Origin: Acetobacteraceae bacterium
GTDB taxonomy: Bacteria; Pseudomonadota; Alphaproteobacteria; Acetobacterales; Acetobacteraceae
Length of the DNA stretch: 38,804 nucleotides
Direction of reading: 5' to 3'
Assembly: GCA_025354865.1 (NCBI GenBank)
Contig: JANXMB010000122.1
Coordinates: 1-38,804 of the forward strand
The notes under the pieces were generated by a model. It did no database searches. It was not told the origin of the DNA and worked only from the letters and a program-made list of their open reading frames with translations. The position numbers were made by a program, and so were the translations under genes. This document shows positions 16,744-25,192 of the stretch, piece by piece (position 1 is the stretch's first letter; every line of letters begins with the position of its first letter).

Positions 16744-18765
16744 ATGCGTTTCAAACCGACTTGGATCGCCCTGGCATTGGCCTTTGGCCTGTCCCACGCG
16801 AGCGCGCAAACCGCTTTCGATCAATCCGGTCTTGTCGGCCCGCTCGAAGGGCCCACGATCGTTTCCGACCCCGCGCAATGGCCGAAGTCGTTTCACGAAG
16901 CACCCTCGATGGCCGCGTTGGTCAAGGCCGGAAAGCTTCCCCCGGTTGAGCAGCGCGTTCCAGCCGAGCCGATGGTGCTGAAACCCTTGCACAGTATCGG
17001 AACGTACGGTGGCATTTGGCGTCGCGGCTTTTTAGGGCCGGGCGATCGCGAGAATGGCAATCGTATCCGCGCGGGCGACAAATTATTGTTCTGGGATAAA
17101 AGCGGGACCGAGGTGGCGCCCAGTGTCGCCAAGGGTTACGAGCTGAGTGCCGATGGCAGGAAGACGACCCTATTCCTGCGCAAGGGCATGAAATGGTCCG
17201 ACGGCGTACCGTTTACCGCCGACGATTTCATGTTCTGGTATAACGATTTGGCAACAAACAAGGATTTGGTGCCAACGCCGACTCCGGAATTGATCATCAA
17301 CGGCAAGACCGGTCGTATCGTAAAAGTGGATGACTATACCGTCGCTTTCGAATTCGACGATCCGTACTTTCTGTTCCCCAGACTCTTGGCTGGAGACACG
17401 CAAATCGGCGGCGGGCAATCGCGCTTGCAGTCGGACGGGCGCGCGTTCGGTCCCTATGCGCCAGCGCATTATCTGAAACGCCTGCTGCCGAAATACACGC
17501 CGGTCGAAACCTTGAACGCCGAAGCCAAGGCCGCTGGGTTCGATAACTGGGTGCAGCATTTCCAATTCAAATCCGATTGGAGCCTGAATAAGGAGGTGCC
17601 CAGTCTCGCGGCCTGGATCGTGACCTCCCCGGTCAATACGCAGACCTGGGCGATGGAGCGAAATCCCTACTTCTATGCTGTCGATACGGCAGGAAATCAA
17701 TTACCTTACATCGAAAAAGTGCAGTTGACGCTGGCAGAAAACCCGGAGGTCATCAATCTCCGAGCCATCGCTGGCGAGTACGATTTCATGGAACGTTTCA
17801 TCGATCTGGCAAAATTGCCGGTGTTCCTGGAAAATGCCGAACGTGGCGGCTATAAAATGCATCTCGATCCTGCCTTCAACGGTAGCGATTCGATGCTGTT
17901 CTTCAATCTCGCCTACAAAGGCGATGCCGAAATTCGAAAATGGTTTCAAAATCCGGATTTCCGGCGGGCGCTCGCGATCGGCATCGATCGGGGACAATTG
18001 AACGAAGCCTTCTGGCTGGGCTTGGGCGTTGTCGGCACACCGATCCCTGCGGATATTATCCCAGAGAGCCCCGGACCCGAATATCGCCTGAAGTGGGCGA
18101 CGCTCGACGTGAAAAAAGCCAATGCGATGCTGGATGCGGTTGGGTTGTCCAAAAAGGATGCCGAAGGTTTCCGACTGCGCACCGACAATGGGCAGCGTCT
18201 GCGCATTCAAATCGATGTCGCACAAACCTTGATCCCGACCTGGCCGCAACAGGCGGAAATGATCATCCAACAATGGAAAGCAATCGGTATCGCGGCGGAT
18301 GCCAAGCTGTTCGAGCGTAGCCTGTTTTACACACGGGTGCGCACCGACGAAAACCAGATGACCATTTTCTCCAACGGCGGAACGGAGGCTTTGTTCCTGT
18401 ATACGACAGCAGTATTGCCCGTCGATGCGTCGTCCGCCCAAGGCGGTGCCGGCCATGCGAAATGGTGGGCCTCGGGCGGCAGCCAGGGTATGAAGCCAGA
18501 AGATCCTTCGCTGCTACAAGGTTACGATCTTCTGCGTAAGGCGGGGTCGGCGACGGAAGCCGAGCGTAACAAATTGGCGCAGGAAATTTGGAAATTGGCG
18601 GTGGATAACGTGTGGTCCATCGGATTGGTCGGCCTTTCCCCGACCTACATGGGCACCCGTGCCGTCAGCAACAAACTGCAAAACGTTCCGGCTCGGGTAT
18701 GCACTTCGCAACATTGCCGGACACCCTGGAGCGCCCATCCCGAACAATGGTATTTTAAGCCGTGA
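16744..18765 (+). CDS. ABC transporter substrate-binding protein, family 5 (first of two paralogues)
   Basis: A 673-residue periplasmic binding protein of the SBP_bac_5 (Opp/Dpp) family, longer than the usual 500-550 residues. A Sec signal peptide covers about residues 1-21 (basic start, ALALAFGLSHASA). The family core is clear: YELSADGRKTTLFLRKGMKWSDGVPFTADDFMFWY. A C-terminal cysteine pair (CTSQHC) in the last 25 residues may form a disulfide. The ATG at 16744 has GGAG upstream, and starting there gives the signal peptide directly. It follows the OppF-type gene by 17 bases, and its stop overlaps the next ATG by one base (TGATG). The bound compound is unknown; peptides, oligosaccharides and opines are all handled by this family. 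Confidence 0.9.
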   Translation: MRFKPTWIALALAFGLSHASAQTAFDQSGLVGPLEGPTIVSDPAQWPKSFHEAPSMAALVKAGKLPPVEQRVPAEPMVLKPLHSIGTYGGIWRRGFLGPGDRENGNRIRAGDKLLFWDKSGTEVAPSVAKGYELSADGRKTTLFLRKGMKWSDGVPFTADDFMFWYNDLATNKDLVPTPTPELIINGKTGRIVKVDDYTVAFEFDDPYFLFPRLLAGDTQIGGGQSRLQSDGRAFGPYAPAHYLKRLLPKYTPVETLNAEAKAAGFDNWVQHFQFKSDWSLNKEVPSLAAWIVTSPVNTQTWAMERNPYFYAVDTAGNQLPYIEKVQLTLAENPEVINLRAIAGEYDFMERFIDLAKLPVFLENAERGGYKMHLDPAFNGSDSMLFFNLAYKGDAEIRKWFQNPDFRRALAIGIDRGQLNEAFWLGLGVVGTPIPADIIPESPGPEYRLKWATLDVKKANAMLDAVGLSKKDAEGFRLRTDNGQRLRIQIDVAQTLIPTWPQQAEMIIQQWKAIGIAADAKLFERSLFYTRVRTDENQMTIFSNGGTEALFLYTTAVLPVDASSAQGGAGHAKWWASGGSQGMKPEDPSLLQGYDLLRKAGSATEAERNKLAQEIWKLAVDNVWSIGLVGLSPTYMGTRAVSNKLQNVPARVCTSQHCRTPWSAHPEQWYFKP

Positions 18766-20774
18766 TGCGGGCTACGATCGCGGCGCTGCTCCTCTTGACG
18801 GGTAGTGCCGCGGCCCAGCCGGCCAATCTGGCGCAATCCGGTCTGGTCGGCACGCTGGAGGCCCCTGCGATCATCACGGACCCATCGCAATGGCCGCGCG
18901 TCCTCCATGAAGCACCTGCCCTGGCCGCCCTGGTTGCGCAGGGCAAATTACCGCCGGTCGCGGAGCGTATTTCCGCCGATCCGTTGGTTCTGAAACCATT
19001 GCGTAAGACCGGCGTCTATGGCGGCACGTGGCGTCGCGCCTTTCTCGGGCCCGGCGATAGCGAGAATGGAAATCGGTTACGGGCCGGCGACAAGCCATTG
19101 TTTTGGGATCCGACCGGAACCCAACTGGCGCCGCAGGTAGCCAGAGCCTATGAAATCTCGGAGGACGGGCGCAGGACCACGCTATTCCTACGCAAGGGGA
19201 TGCGTTGGTCGGACGGGTCGCCCTATACCGCCGACGATTTTATGTTTTGGTTCCAGGATATTTATACCAACAAGGAACTCGCCCCTTCCCCGACCCCAGA
19301 GCTTGCGTCCGGCGGCAAACCAGGGCGTATGACGAAAATCGACGAAACCACGGTTGCGTTTGAGTTCGATGCGCCGAATTTCCTGTTTCCCAAGCTGCTT
19401 GCCGGCGATGGCGCCATGGGCGGCGGGCAGTCCCGGCAGCAATCGGACGGGCTGGCATTCGGCGCTTATGCCCCTGCCCATTACCTGAAACGATTTCTGC
19501 CGAAATACACCCCCGTCGAGAAGCTGACCGAAGAGGCAAAAGCTGCCGGCTATCCGAACTGGGTGCAATATTTTCATTTCAAATCCGATTGGCGGATGAA
19601 TACCGAATTACCAACGGTGGCCGCTTGGCGGATGACTCAACCGATCAATACCACGACATGGATGCTGGAGCGGAATCCCTATTTTTATGAGATCGACACA
19701 GACGGCAATCAATTGCCCTACCTCGATAAAATTCAAATGTCGTTGGCCGAAAATCCGGAAGTCGTCAATTTACGCGCTATAGCTGGCGAATATGACGTGC
19801 AGGAGCGCTTCATCGACATCGCCAAGCTCCCGGTGTTTCTGGAAAATGCGGAGCGCGGCCATTATAAATTTCATCTCGATCCCGGTTTCAATGGTAGCGA
19901 CTCCCAATTGGTTTTCAATTTGTCCTACAAAGCCGACGCGGAGTTGGCGAAATGGATCGCAAACGCCGATTTCCGACGCGCATTGTCGATCGCCATCGAT
20001 CGGGAGCAGTTGAATCAGGCGTTCTGGCTCGGCCTCGGCACTCCAGGATCGGGTGTGCCGTCGGAAATTATGCCGGAGAGCCCCGGTAAGGATTGGATCG
20101 CAAAATGGTCTGATTTCGATCCTAATAAAGCCAATGCAATGCTCGATGCGATCGGACTGACGAAAAAGGACCGCGACGGCTACCGGCTGCGCCCCGATAA
20201 TGGCGAGCGTTTGCGCTTACAGATCGATGTTGCACAGACGCTGACACCGACCTGGCCTGCCCAAGTGGAGATGGTGATTCAGCAGTGGCGTGCCGTCGGA
20301 ATAGCAGCCGATCCCCGTTTGCTCGAACGCAGCCTGTTTTTTTCACGTATCCGTAACGACCAACATCAGATGGTCATATTTTCCAATAGCGGATCGGAGA
20401 GCCTGTTCCTTTATCCGGTTTTGGCGCTACCGGTCGATCCCTCCGGCAGCCTGATGGGCACTGCTTATTCCCAGTGGTACGCATCGAACGGTGCCAGCGG
20501 CACGAAACCGGACGACCCCGATTTATTGCGGGTCTACGAACTGATGCGCAGTGCTCCGGGTTTGCCGGAAGCGCAACGCGACGCGACCGCCCAGGAAATC
20601 TGGCGTGTTGTTGCCGATAAAAAATGGCAGATCGGCTTGGTGGGGCAGGCTCCCGGCAGCCAGGGCAGCCGCATCGTCAGCGATCGGCTTGAAAACATCC
20701 CTGGCCGCGTCTGTATTTCCCAACATTGCCGGCCGCCCTGGTCGGCGCGTCCCGAACAGTGGTTTTATAAATAG
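18765..20774 (+). CDS. ABC transporter substrate-binding protein, family 5 (second paralogue)
   Basis: A 669-residue binding protein collinear with the preceding one along its whole length, so the pair arose by tandem duplication. Shared landmarks include TWRRAFLGPGDSENGNRLRAGD, TLFLRKGMRWSDG, YAPAHYLKRFLPKYTPVE, LAENPEVVNLRAIAGEYD and the C-terminal cysteine pair (CISQHC). The signal peptide is about residues 1-17 (ATIAALLLLTGSAAA). ATG 18765 shares its A with the upstream TGA, so translation is coupled. The two copies have diverged at many positions in the middle and C-terminal lobes, which may widen or shift the ligand range. Its last 10 bases overlap the end of the convergent MmgE/PrpD gene. 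Confidence 0.9.
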   Translation: MRATIAALLLLTGSAAAQPANLAQSGLVGTLEAPAIITDPSQWPRVLHEAPALAALVAQGKLPPVAERISADPLVLKPLRKTGVYGGTWRRAFLGPGDSENGNRLRAGDKPLFWDPTGTQLAPQVARAYEISEDGRRTTLFLRKGMRWSDGSPYTADDFMFWFQDIYTNKELAPSPTPELASGGKPGRMTKIDETTVAFEFDAPNFLFPKLLAGDGAMGGGQSRQQSDGLAFGAYAPAHYLKRFLPKYTPVEKLTEEAKAAGYPNWVQYFHFKSDWRMNTELPTVAAWRMTQPINTTTWMLERNPYFYEIDTDGNQLPYLDKIQMSLAENPEVVNLRAIAGEYDVQERFIDIAKLPVFLENAERGHYKFHLDPGFNGSDSQLVFNLSYKADAELAKWIANADFRRALSIAIDREQLNQAFWLGLGTPGSGVPSEIMPESPGKDWIAKWSDFDPNKANAMLDAIGLTKKDRDGYRLRPDNGERLRLQIDVAQTLTPTWPAQVEMVIQQWRAVGIAADPRLLERSLFFSRIRNDQHQMVIFSNSGSESLFLYPVLALPVDPSGSLMGTAYSQWYASNGASGTKPDDPDLLRVYELMRSAPGLPEAQRDATAQEIWRVVADKKWQIGLVGQAPGSQGSRIVSDRLENIPGRVCISQHCRPPWSARPEQWFYK

Positions 20775-22144
20775 AGCGCATCGAGCAAGGGGGCGACGTC
20801 GGGTAAATCGTCGACGCTGAGCACCAGTTCGATCAACCGATCGATACGCGCCGCATCCAATCGGTGCGATGCGAGCATCCTGAATTTACCAATAATATCT
20901 GCATCGGACGCAAATGCTCGGGGGGCATCCTTCTGTTCGTCGAGCCGCGTGCCGTCTTTCAAATAAACCTCGACCCGCACGGCGTGGCGGAAGGCGGATC
21001 CCCGAGCGGTGATGGCTGGATCGTGTTGAACGTCCACTCGGCCGGCGAGGGCGACGCGGCGGGGATCGTCCAGAACGGATGCAGCGAATTGATCGACGAA
21101 AACCTCATTTTCCAACAAAAGCGTCGCCACGCAGTAGCGAAGATTCAGTTGCGCCGACGTAACACCATTCGGGACATATTCCCATCCGCAATGATCGACC
21201 GTCACTTGCGATCCGTACACAACGATACGATCCACATCGTCCGCGCCGAACGGATGCCGCGCTTGCATTTCTCGAATAGAATCCAAGGTGGTATGATTGG
21301 AACCGACGCAGGAATACATTTTCAGCGATATGCGCAACGTTTCGAACCGCTCGCCCAAGCCTGCGGTTAGTTCCCGCAGATCGAACCTGTCATCGGAACG
21401 GGAAAATGTCGAGCAGAACCCGCCATAGGGACTTTCGAAAACATCTTGTATCCCGGTGAAACCATTCGATGCCAGCAACGCGCCGTAAAGCCCGCTTTGC
21501 GACGATCGTCCCGCGTGCATCCGTTTTACCATCGCACCATACTGCGCCGCCATCAGCCCCGCCGACTGTGTGCCCGCGATACCCAACGCGTGCACCGTCT
21601 GCTGGGTTGACAGCCTCAACCCACGCGCGGCGCCCGCAGCCGAGGAAAACACCCCCAACGTGGCACCGGAATGCCAGCCTTGACCGATATGCTCCTGCCC
21701 CATGCACATGCCGACACGCGGTCCGATTTCGTAACCGGCGACGGCGGCGGTCAGAAATTCGCGCCCGGTCATCCCGGGGTTCAGCTCGGCGATCGCGCAC
21801 AGCGATGGAAGCGTCACCGCACCGACATGCAGCACGCCCTGCCGGTGCACGTCGTCAAGCTCGAAGCTTTGCACAAGCGTCCCATTCACCAAGGCGGCGT
21901 GCGGTGCGGATAATTTCCGGTTGGTGCCCCACAGGCCATGGGTGGCGGTGCTATCCAAACCCGCCAGCGTATCGATAAGAATGCGACACCATGGAAGGTC
22001 GGTGCCATACAGCGCGCAACCGAACGAATCCAGCATCAGCAATTTGATGCGAGCCCGCACGGCTTCGGGAATGGCTTCGTACTGCAAACCGGAGACAAAT
22101 GTCGCAACACCCTGTGTGTGCGGGTTCGTATCGGTATGTCCCAT
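20765..22144 (-). CDS. MmgE/PrpD family protein (2-methylcitrate dehydratase-like)
   Basis: A 459-residue cytoplasmic protein of the MmgE/PrpD fold. Landmarks are LLMLDSFGCALYG near the N-terminus, AALVNGTLVQSFELDDVH (the conserved His-containing stretch), TAAVAGYEIGPRVGM, WHSGATLGVFSSAAGAARGL and KMYSCVGSNHTTLD. Members dehydrate or isomerise hydroxy acids such as 2-methylcitrate or cis-aconitate-type compounds. It begins 2 bases after the stop of the isocitrate lyase/PEP mutase family gene, so the two are likely one operon; the arrangement recalls PrpD and PrpB of the methylcitrate cycle, but no PrpC-like synthase is present. ATG 22144 is chosen; TTG 22150 would add two residues. It converges on, and overlaps, the second binding-protein gene. 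Confidence 0.88.
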   Translation of the reverse strand: MGHTDTNPHTQGVATFVSGLQYEAIPEAVRARIKLLMLDSFGCALYGTDLPWCRILIDTLAGLDSTATHGLWGTNRKLSAPHAALVNGTLVQSFELDDVHRQGVLHVGAVTLPSLCAIAELNPGMTGREFLTAAVAGYEIGPRVGMCMGQEHIGQGWHSGATLGVFSSAAGAARGLRLSTQQTVHALGIAGTQSAGLMAAQYGAMVKRMHAGRSSQSGLYGALLASNGFTGIQDVFESPYGGFCSTFSRSDDRFDLRELTAGLGERFETLRISLKMYSCVGSNHTTLDSIREMQARHPFGADDVDRIVVYGSQVTVDHCGWEYVPNGVTSAQLNLRYCVATLLLENEVFVDQFAASVLDDPRRVALAGRVDVQHDPAITARGSAFRHAVRVEVYLKDGTRLDEQKDAPRAFASDADIIGKFRMLASHRLDAARIDRLIELVLSVDDLPDVAPLLDALYL

Positions 22145-22146
22145 TT

Positions 22147-23091
22147 TCAATGTCCCGCTTCGGCTTTGCCTGCATCGCCATATTTCGATGCGAGTTGATC
22201 CTTAGTCAAAAATTTCTGCTCCAGCTCGCGGATCGTTCCCAATCCCATCAGATCGTTGATTTCCTGGAAGGACACGGCAAATTCCGGGCGTTCGATCGTC
22301 CGACCTTCTTCGATCGATTGTTTCAAAACGCCGAGTGCGTTGCGCATTCCCATGATTGCGGCGCTGGTGGCAAGGCGGGGGTACGACGCAACGGCAACGC
22401 CCAAATCTTGCAGTTCACGAGCGCAGATCAACGGCGTGGTGGGGCGCGCGCGAATACCGAATCCCATGTTGACAGACAGTGGCTTCGACACTTCCTTCGC
22501 AACGAGGGCGATATCTTCCCGTTTCAGAATAGCATCGGCGAACAGCAAATCGGCCCCAGCCTCGGCGTAAAGGTTCAATCGGCGGATCGCTTCGCCAATG
22601 CCGTGCGTCGCGGTGGCGTCGGTGCGGGCCTTGATGATGAAATCGGGGTCCTTTCGCGCCTCCACCGCCGCGCGGATTTTTTCTACGCCTTCTTCTGCCG
22701 AAATGACTTCCTTGCCATCCATGTGGCCGCAACGTTTCGGCGACACCTGATCTTCCAACATGATACCATCGACGCCGGCTGCTTCGAAGCCGCGTACGGT
22801 GAAGAAGACGTTGACGGCATTCCCGTAGCCCGTATCGGCATCGGCGCTCAAAGGAATATCGACACAGGCAGCGATATCGCGTGAGCGAGACACGTTCGCC
22901 TCGTAACTCAGGATACCGACATCGGCCCACCCGAGGGTGGATTCCGACAGGCCTGCACCAGAAATACTGCCGGAACGAAAGCCCATCTGTTCGATCAGGC
23001 GCGCACTGAAACCGTCGTAGACCCCAGGCTGGACCAGGATTTCCTCGGCTTCGATCAGTTGGCGGAACATTGTGGTCTTGCGCATGGACAT
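22147..23091 (-). CDS. Isocitrate lyase/PEP mutase family protein (methylisocitrate lyase-like)
   Basis: A 314-residue TIM-barrel lyase. The catalytic loop KRCGH (119-123, Cys121) is the form found in isocitrate and 2-methylisocitrate lyases rather than in phosphonate-forming PEP mutases. The magnesium-site elements SADADTGYG (82-90) and EDQ (113-115) are present. Such enzymes split a C-C bond of a succinate-type hydroxy acid, giving pyruvate or glyoxylate plus a dicarboxylate. The ATG at 23091 has GAGAGG a few bases upstream; ATG 23085 is an alternative. It is the first gene of a two-gene operon with the MmgE/PrpD gene, consistent with dehydration-hydration followed by cleavage of a substrate that may be imported by the neighbouring ABC system. 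Confidence 0.85.
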   Translation of the reverse strand: MSMRKTTMFRQLIEAEEILVQPGVYDGFSARLIEQMGFRSGSISGAGLSESTLGWADVGILSYEANVSRSRDIAACVDIPLSADADTGYGNAVNVFFTVRGFEAAGVDGIMLEDQVSPKRCGHMDGKEVISAEEGVEKIRAAVEARKDPDFIIKARTDATATHGIGEAIRRLNLYAEAGADLLFADAILKREDIALVAKEVSKPLSVNMGFGIRARPTTPLICARELQDLGVAVASYPRLATSAAIMGMRNALGVLKQSIEEGRTIERPEFAVSFQEINDLMGLGTIRELEQKFLTKDQLASKYGDAGKAEAGH

Positions 23092-23545
23092 CGCCCTCTC
23101 TTTGCTGCGGTCGATCGTAGGGCTAATCTCCTGGCGTGGTCCAGACCGGGGGAGCGGCCGATGGGTAAGACGATCGCGGAAAAGATACTATCGAGCAAAA
23201 GCGGGCAGGACGCGCATTCAGTCGCAGCAGAGTAGCGGTTAACATGCCTAGCCACCGCTCGAAACGCGTTGCGACCTGACCTTTGTCGGATGAACACGTC
23301 AGTTCGTTATGAACAATAACTCGGCTGGTATTAGTCTAAAAAGCCATCAAAGCCGGATCGACGCTCCGAGCAACAGGCAGCCACCGGTTTGCAAAACGTC
23401 CGCTTTCTGCACTCATGTTGCAGGCTTGCTCTATACTTTCTCGGATCGCGCTGGCCGATCGGGCACAGGCAGCGGGGGATTACCTTGCCTGAAATGTGAA
23501 CAGCCTCCGTATCACTTTAGGCACCGCAGCATCCGTTACCCAAGG
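23092..23545. other. 454-base intergenic region, no gene recognised
   Basis: It lies between the 5' end of the lyase gene and the 3' end of the methyltransferase gene. It should hold the promoter of the lyase operon, but no convincing -35/-10 or -24/-12 pair was found. Only a weak inverted repeat (GTTAT-GAACA-ATAAC, 23306-23320) stands out. The region looks less GC-rich than the genes on either side. Open frames in it have no recognisable protein features. Confidence 0.5.
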
Positions 23546-24163
23546 TCAGGTCTCCAAGTTCGATATAATCCCCATCTCCCATGTACCCCCTGGCAACGGA
23601 CCAATGGGACGCATTTCGACCCCGTACAATGCCCGCGTCACCGCCCATAGTTTTTCGGTAAAGCAGGGTAGATCATGGAAAAAGATCGCATACGGAGTTG
23701 TAGTATCGATAAACGGTCGGATCGAGGTGACATCCAGGATCGCTGCCTCATCCCAATGGCCGGCGTCAATGAATGCATAATCGATCTTTGCTTCGCCTCC
23801 ATATTCACTCTCAATGGCTTGGGCGACGTTGTCAGGGCTCCAGCCGACCTTCGGGCGCACAACGTCTGCCATTCCGAAATTGTTCAGTAGCCATTGCACA
23901 CTCTTGAGGCCGTCGGGATCCGAAGCATCGAACGACGTTAGATCCTTGTAGCCAAAACAGAAATTGAATTTCTCTTCGACATAAGCGTCCATTGTTACAA
24001 GGACGCCACCGGTTTTACGAAACCCAAATGCCGCAGCCAAGCCAGATATTCCGAACGCTGTCGCGCATTCGTAGCCACGCCGCAGATTGTGCTTGACGAT
24101 GAAGTCCCCGATAAAGTCAAATTCACCGGGCGTGATTGACCAGGGATGTTGATGGTTGGTCAT
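23546..24163 (-). CDS. Class I SAM-dependent methyltransferase-like protein
   Basis: A 205-residue Rossmann-fold protein resembling the Methyltransf_24/CmcI-type group. Motif I is YECATAFGISGLAAAFGF (31-48), where an acidic residue and glycines hold SAM. Asp59 in VTMDAY ends strand 2. FIDAGHWDEA (131-140) and FFHDL (161-165) match the metal- and substrate-side motifs of O-methyltransferases in this group. The acceptor is unknown; members often act in surface-sugar or natural-product modification. The gene stands alone: 260 bases without a gene lie before it and 454 after it. Parts of it are clearly AT-richer than the rest of the window (for example 23941-24000), which suggests a separate history. 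Confidence 0.7.
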   Translation of the reverse strand: MTNHQHPWSITPGEFDFIGDFIVKHNLRRGYECATAFGISGLAAAFGFRKTGGVLVTMDAYVEEKFNFCFGYKDLTSFDASDPDGLKSVQWLLNNFGMADVVRPKVGWSPDNVAQAIESEYGGEAKIDYAFIDAGHWDEAAILDVTSIRPFIDTTTPYAIFFHDLPCFTEKLWAVTRALYGVEMRPIGPLPGGTWEMGIISNLET

Positions 24164-24424
24164 CTTCAGGGAAGGAACTTGCGCGGGCGCAAGCTCGTAT
24201 TTGATTGCAGCGGTTGGGTCGTTCGCCGCCGACGCAATAATGGATTCGAAAATCTGCTAGCCGCGCATTGCGATTACCCCTTAGCTGGTTTTACTATCTT
24301 GGCCTATCGACTGGTCTCTGCGTCAACACCAATGGATCGTTGCCCAAAGTCATGATCGAGATAGTGAAGGACGGCGGATTGGCGGCCCATATCCGCAAAC
24401 ATAAAACGTTTCGGGTCGCTTAAC
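24164..24424. other. Intergenic region, possible gene remnant
   Basis: No complete gene is recognised. On the minus strand a short open stretch down to 24304 translates as DPKRFMFADMGRQSAVLHYL and further residues, which looks protein-like but has no assignable domain and merges upstream with a shadow frame of the enoyl-CoA hydratase gene. A 23-codon plus-strand frame (24352-24423) overlaps it. Either could be a remnant or chance. The methyltransferase promoter should lie near 24164-24300. Confidence 0.3.
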
Positions 24425-25192
24425 TCACCCGAATCGGGAAAAATCTGGCTTCCGTTTTTGCACGAAAGCGGCAAACGCCTCGGCCGCTTCGGGGGACGAC
24501 AGGCGTTCGCGAAACAGTGCCAGTTCCTCGGCAATGCGGGGGCCGATGTCCGGTTGGCCGTGGCGAATTAGTTTTTTCGTTTCGCGCACGGCTTGCGGCG
24601 GCAAGGTGGCGAGGCGCCGGGCAAGGCCGCGGGCGGTTTCCATCAATGCATCGTCGTCCACCACACGGTAGACGAAACCCCATTCCAGTGCGGTCTCGGC
24701 GTCTAGCGATTCGCCCAGCAACAACAATGCATTGGCGCGCTGGGTGCCGACCATTTGCGGGAACAGCAACGAACTTCCAGCTTCCGGCACCAGACCCAGG
24801 CTGGTGAACGGCATCGTGAAACGGGCGGAACGGGCGGCAACGACCAGGTCGCAATGGGCCAACATCGTGGTCCCGACGCCGATGGCCGCCCCGTTCACCG
24901 CCCCGATCAGCGGCTTTTGCATGGTGGAAATCTGGGCCAAAAATGGCGACGCTGCACTGGTGTTCGGCCCGGCGGCACGCGCCTGGAAATCCCCGATATC
25001 GTTGCCGCTGGTAAATGTCGTGCCCACGCCAGTCAGAATCGCCACGCGAACCGATGGGTCGGCGTCGGCGGATGCCAAAGCTGCCACGACGGTTGCATAC
25101 ATGTCCCGGGTCAGCGCGTTTTTCTTCTCCGGCCGATTGAAGGCGATTTCCATCACCCCGGCGTCGCGCGTTACCAGAACGGTGTCGGTCAT
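24425..25192 (-). CDS. Enoyl-CoA hydratase/isomerase family protein (ECI2-like)
   Basis: A 255-residue crotonase-fold protein. FNRPEKKNALT (18-28) starts the CoA site, FTSGNDIGDF (60-69) forms the first half of the oxyanion hole, and GAAIGVGTTMLAHCDLVVAA the second. Glu137 in LGLVPEAGSS matches the single catalytic acid of enoyl-CoA isomerases of the PECI/ECI2 type, whose SGND and FTMPF patterns it shares; a second Glu typical of hydratases is not evident. It probably shifts or hydrates the double bond of enoyl-CoA esters. Its ATG overlaps the speE stop by 4 bases (ATGA), so it is coupled to a polyamine gene with which it has no obvious metabolic link. Confidence 0.88.
   Translation of the reverse strand: MTDTVLVTRDAGVMEIAFNRPEKKNALTRDMYATVVAALASADADPSVRVAILTGVGTTFTSGNDIGDFQARAAGPNTSAASPFLAQISTMQKPLIGAVNGAAIGVGTTMLAHCDLVVAARSARFTMPFTSLGLVPEAGSSLLFPQMVGTQRANALLLLGESLDAETALEWGFVYRVVDDDALMETARGLARRLATLPPQAVRETKKLIRHGQPDIGPRIAEELALFRERLSSPEAAEAFAAFVQKRKPDFSRFG

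Noticed and set aside
22147-23091. Assignment as phosphoenolpyruvate mutase for phosphonate synthesis
   Set aside because: The loop KRCGH is the lyase form, and no phosphonopyruvate decarboxylase or other phosphonate gene is present.
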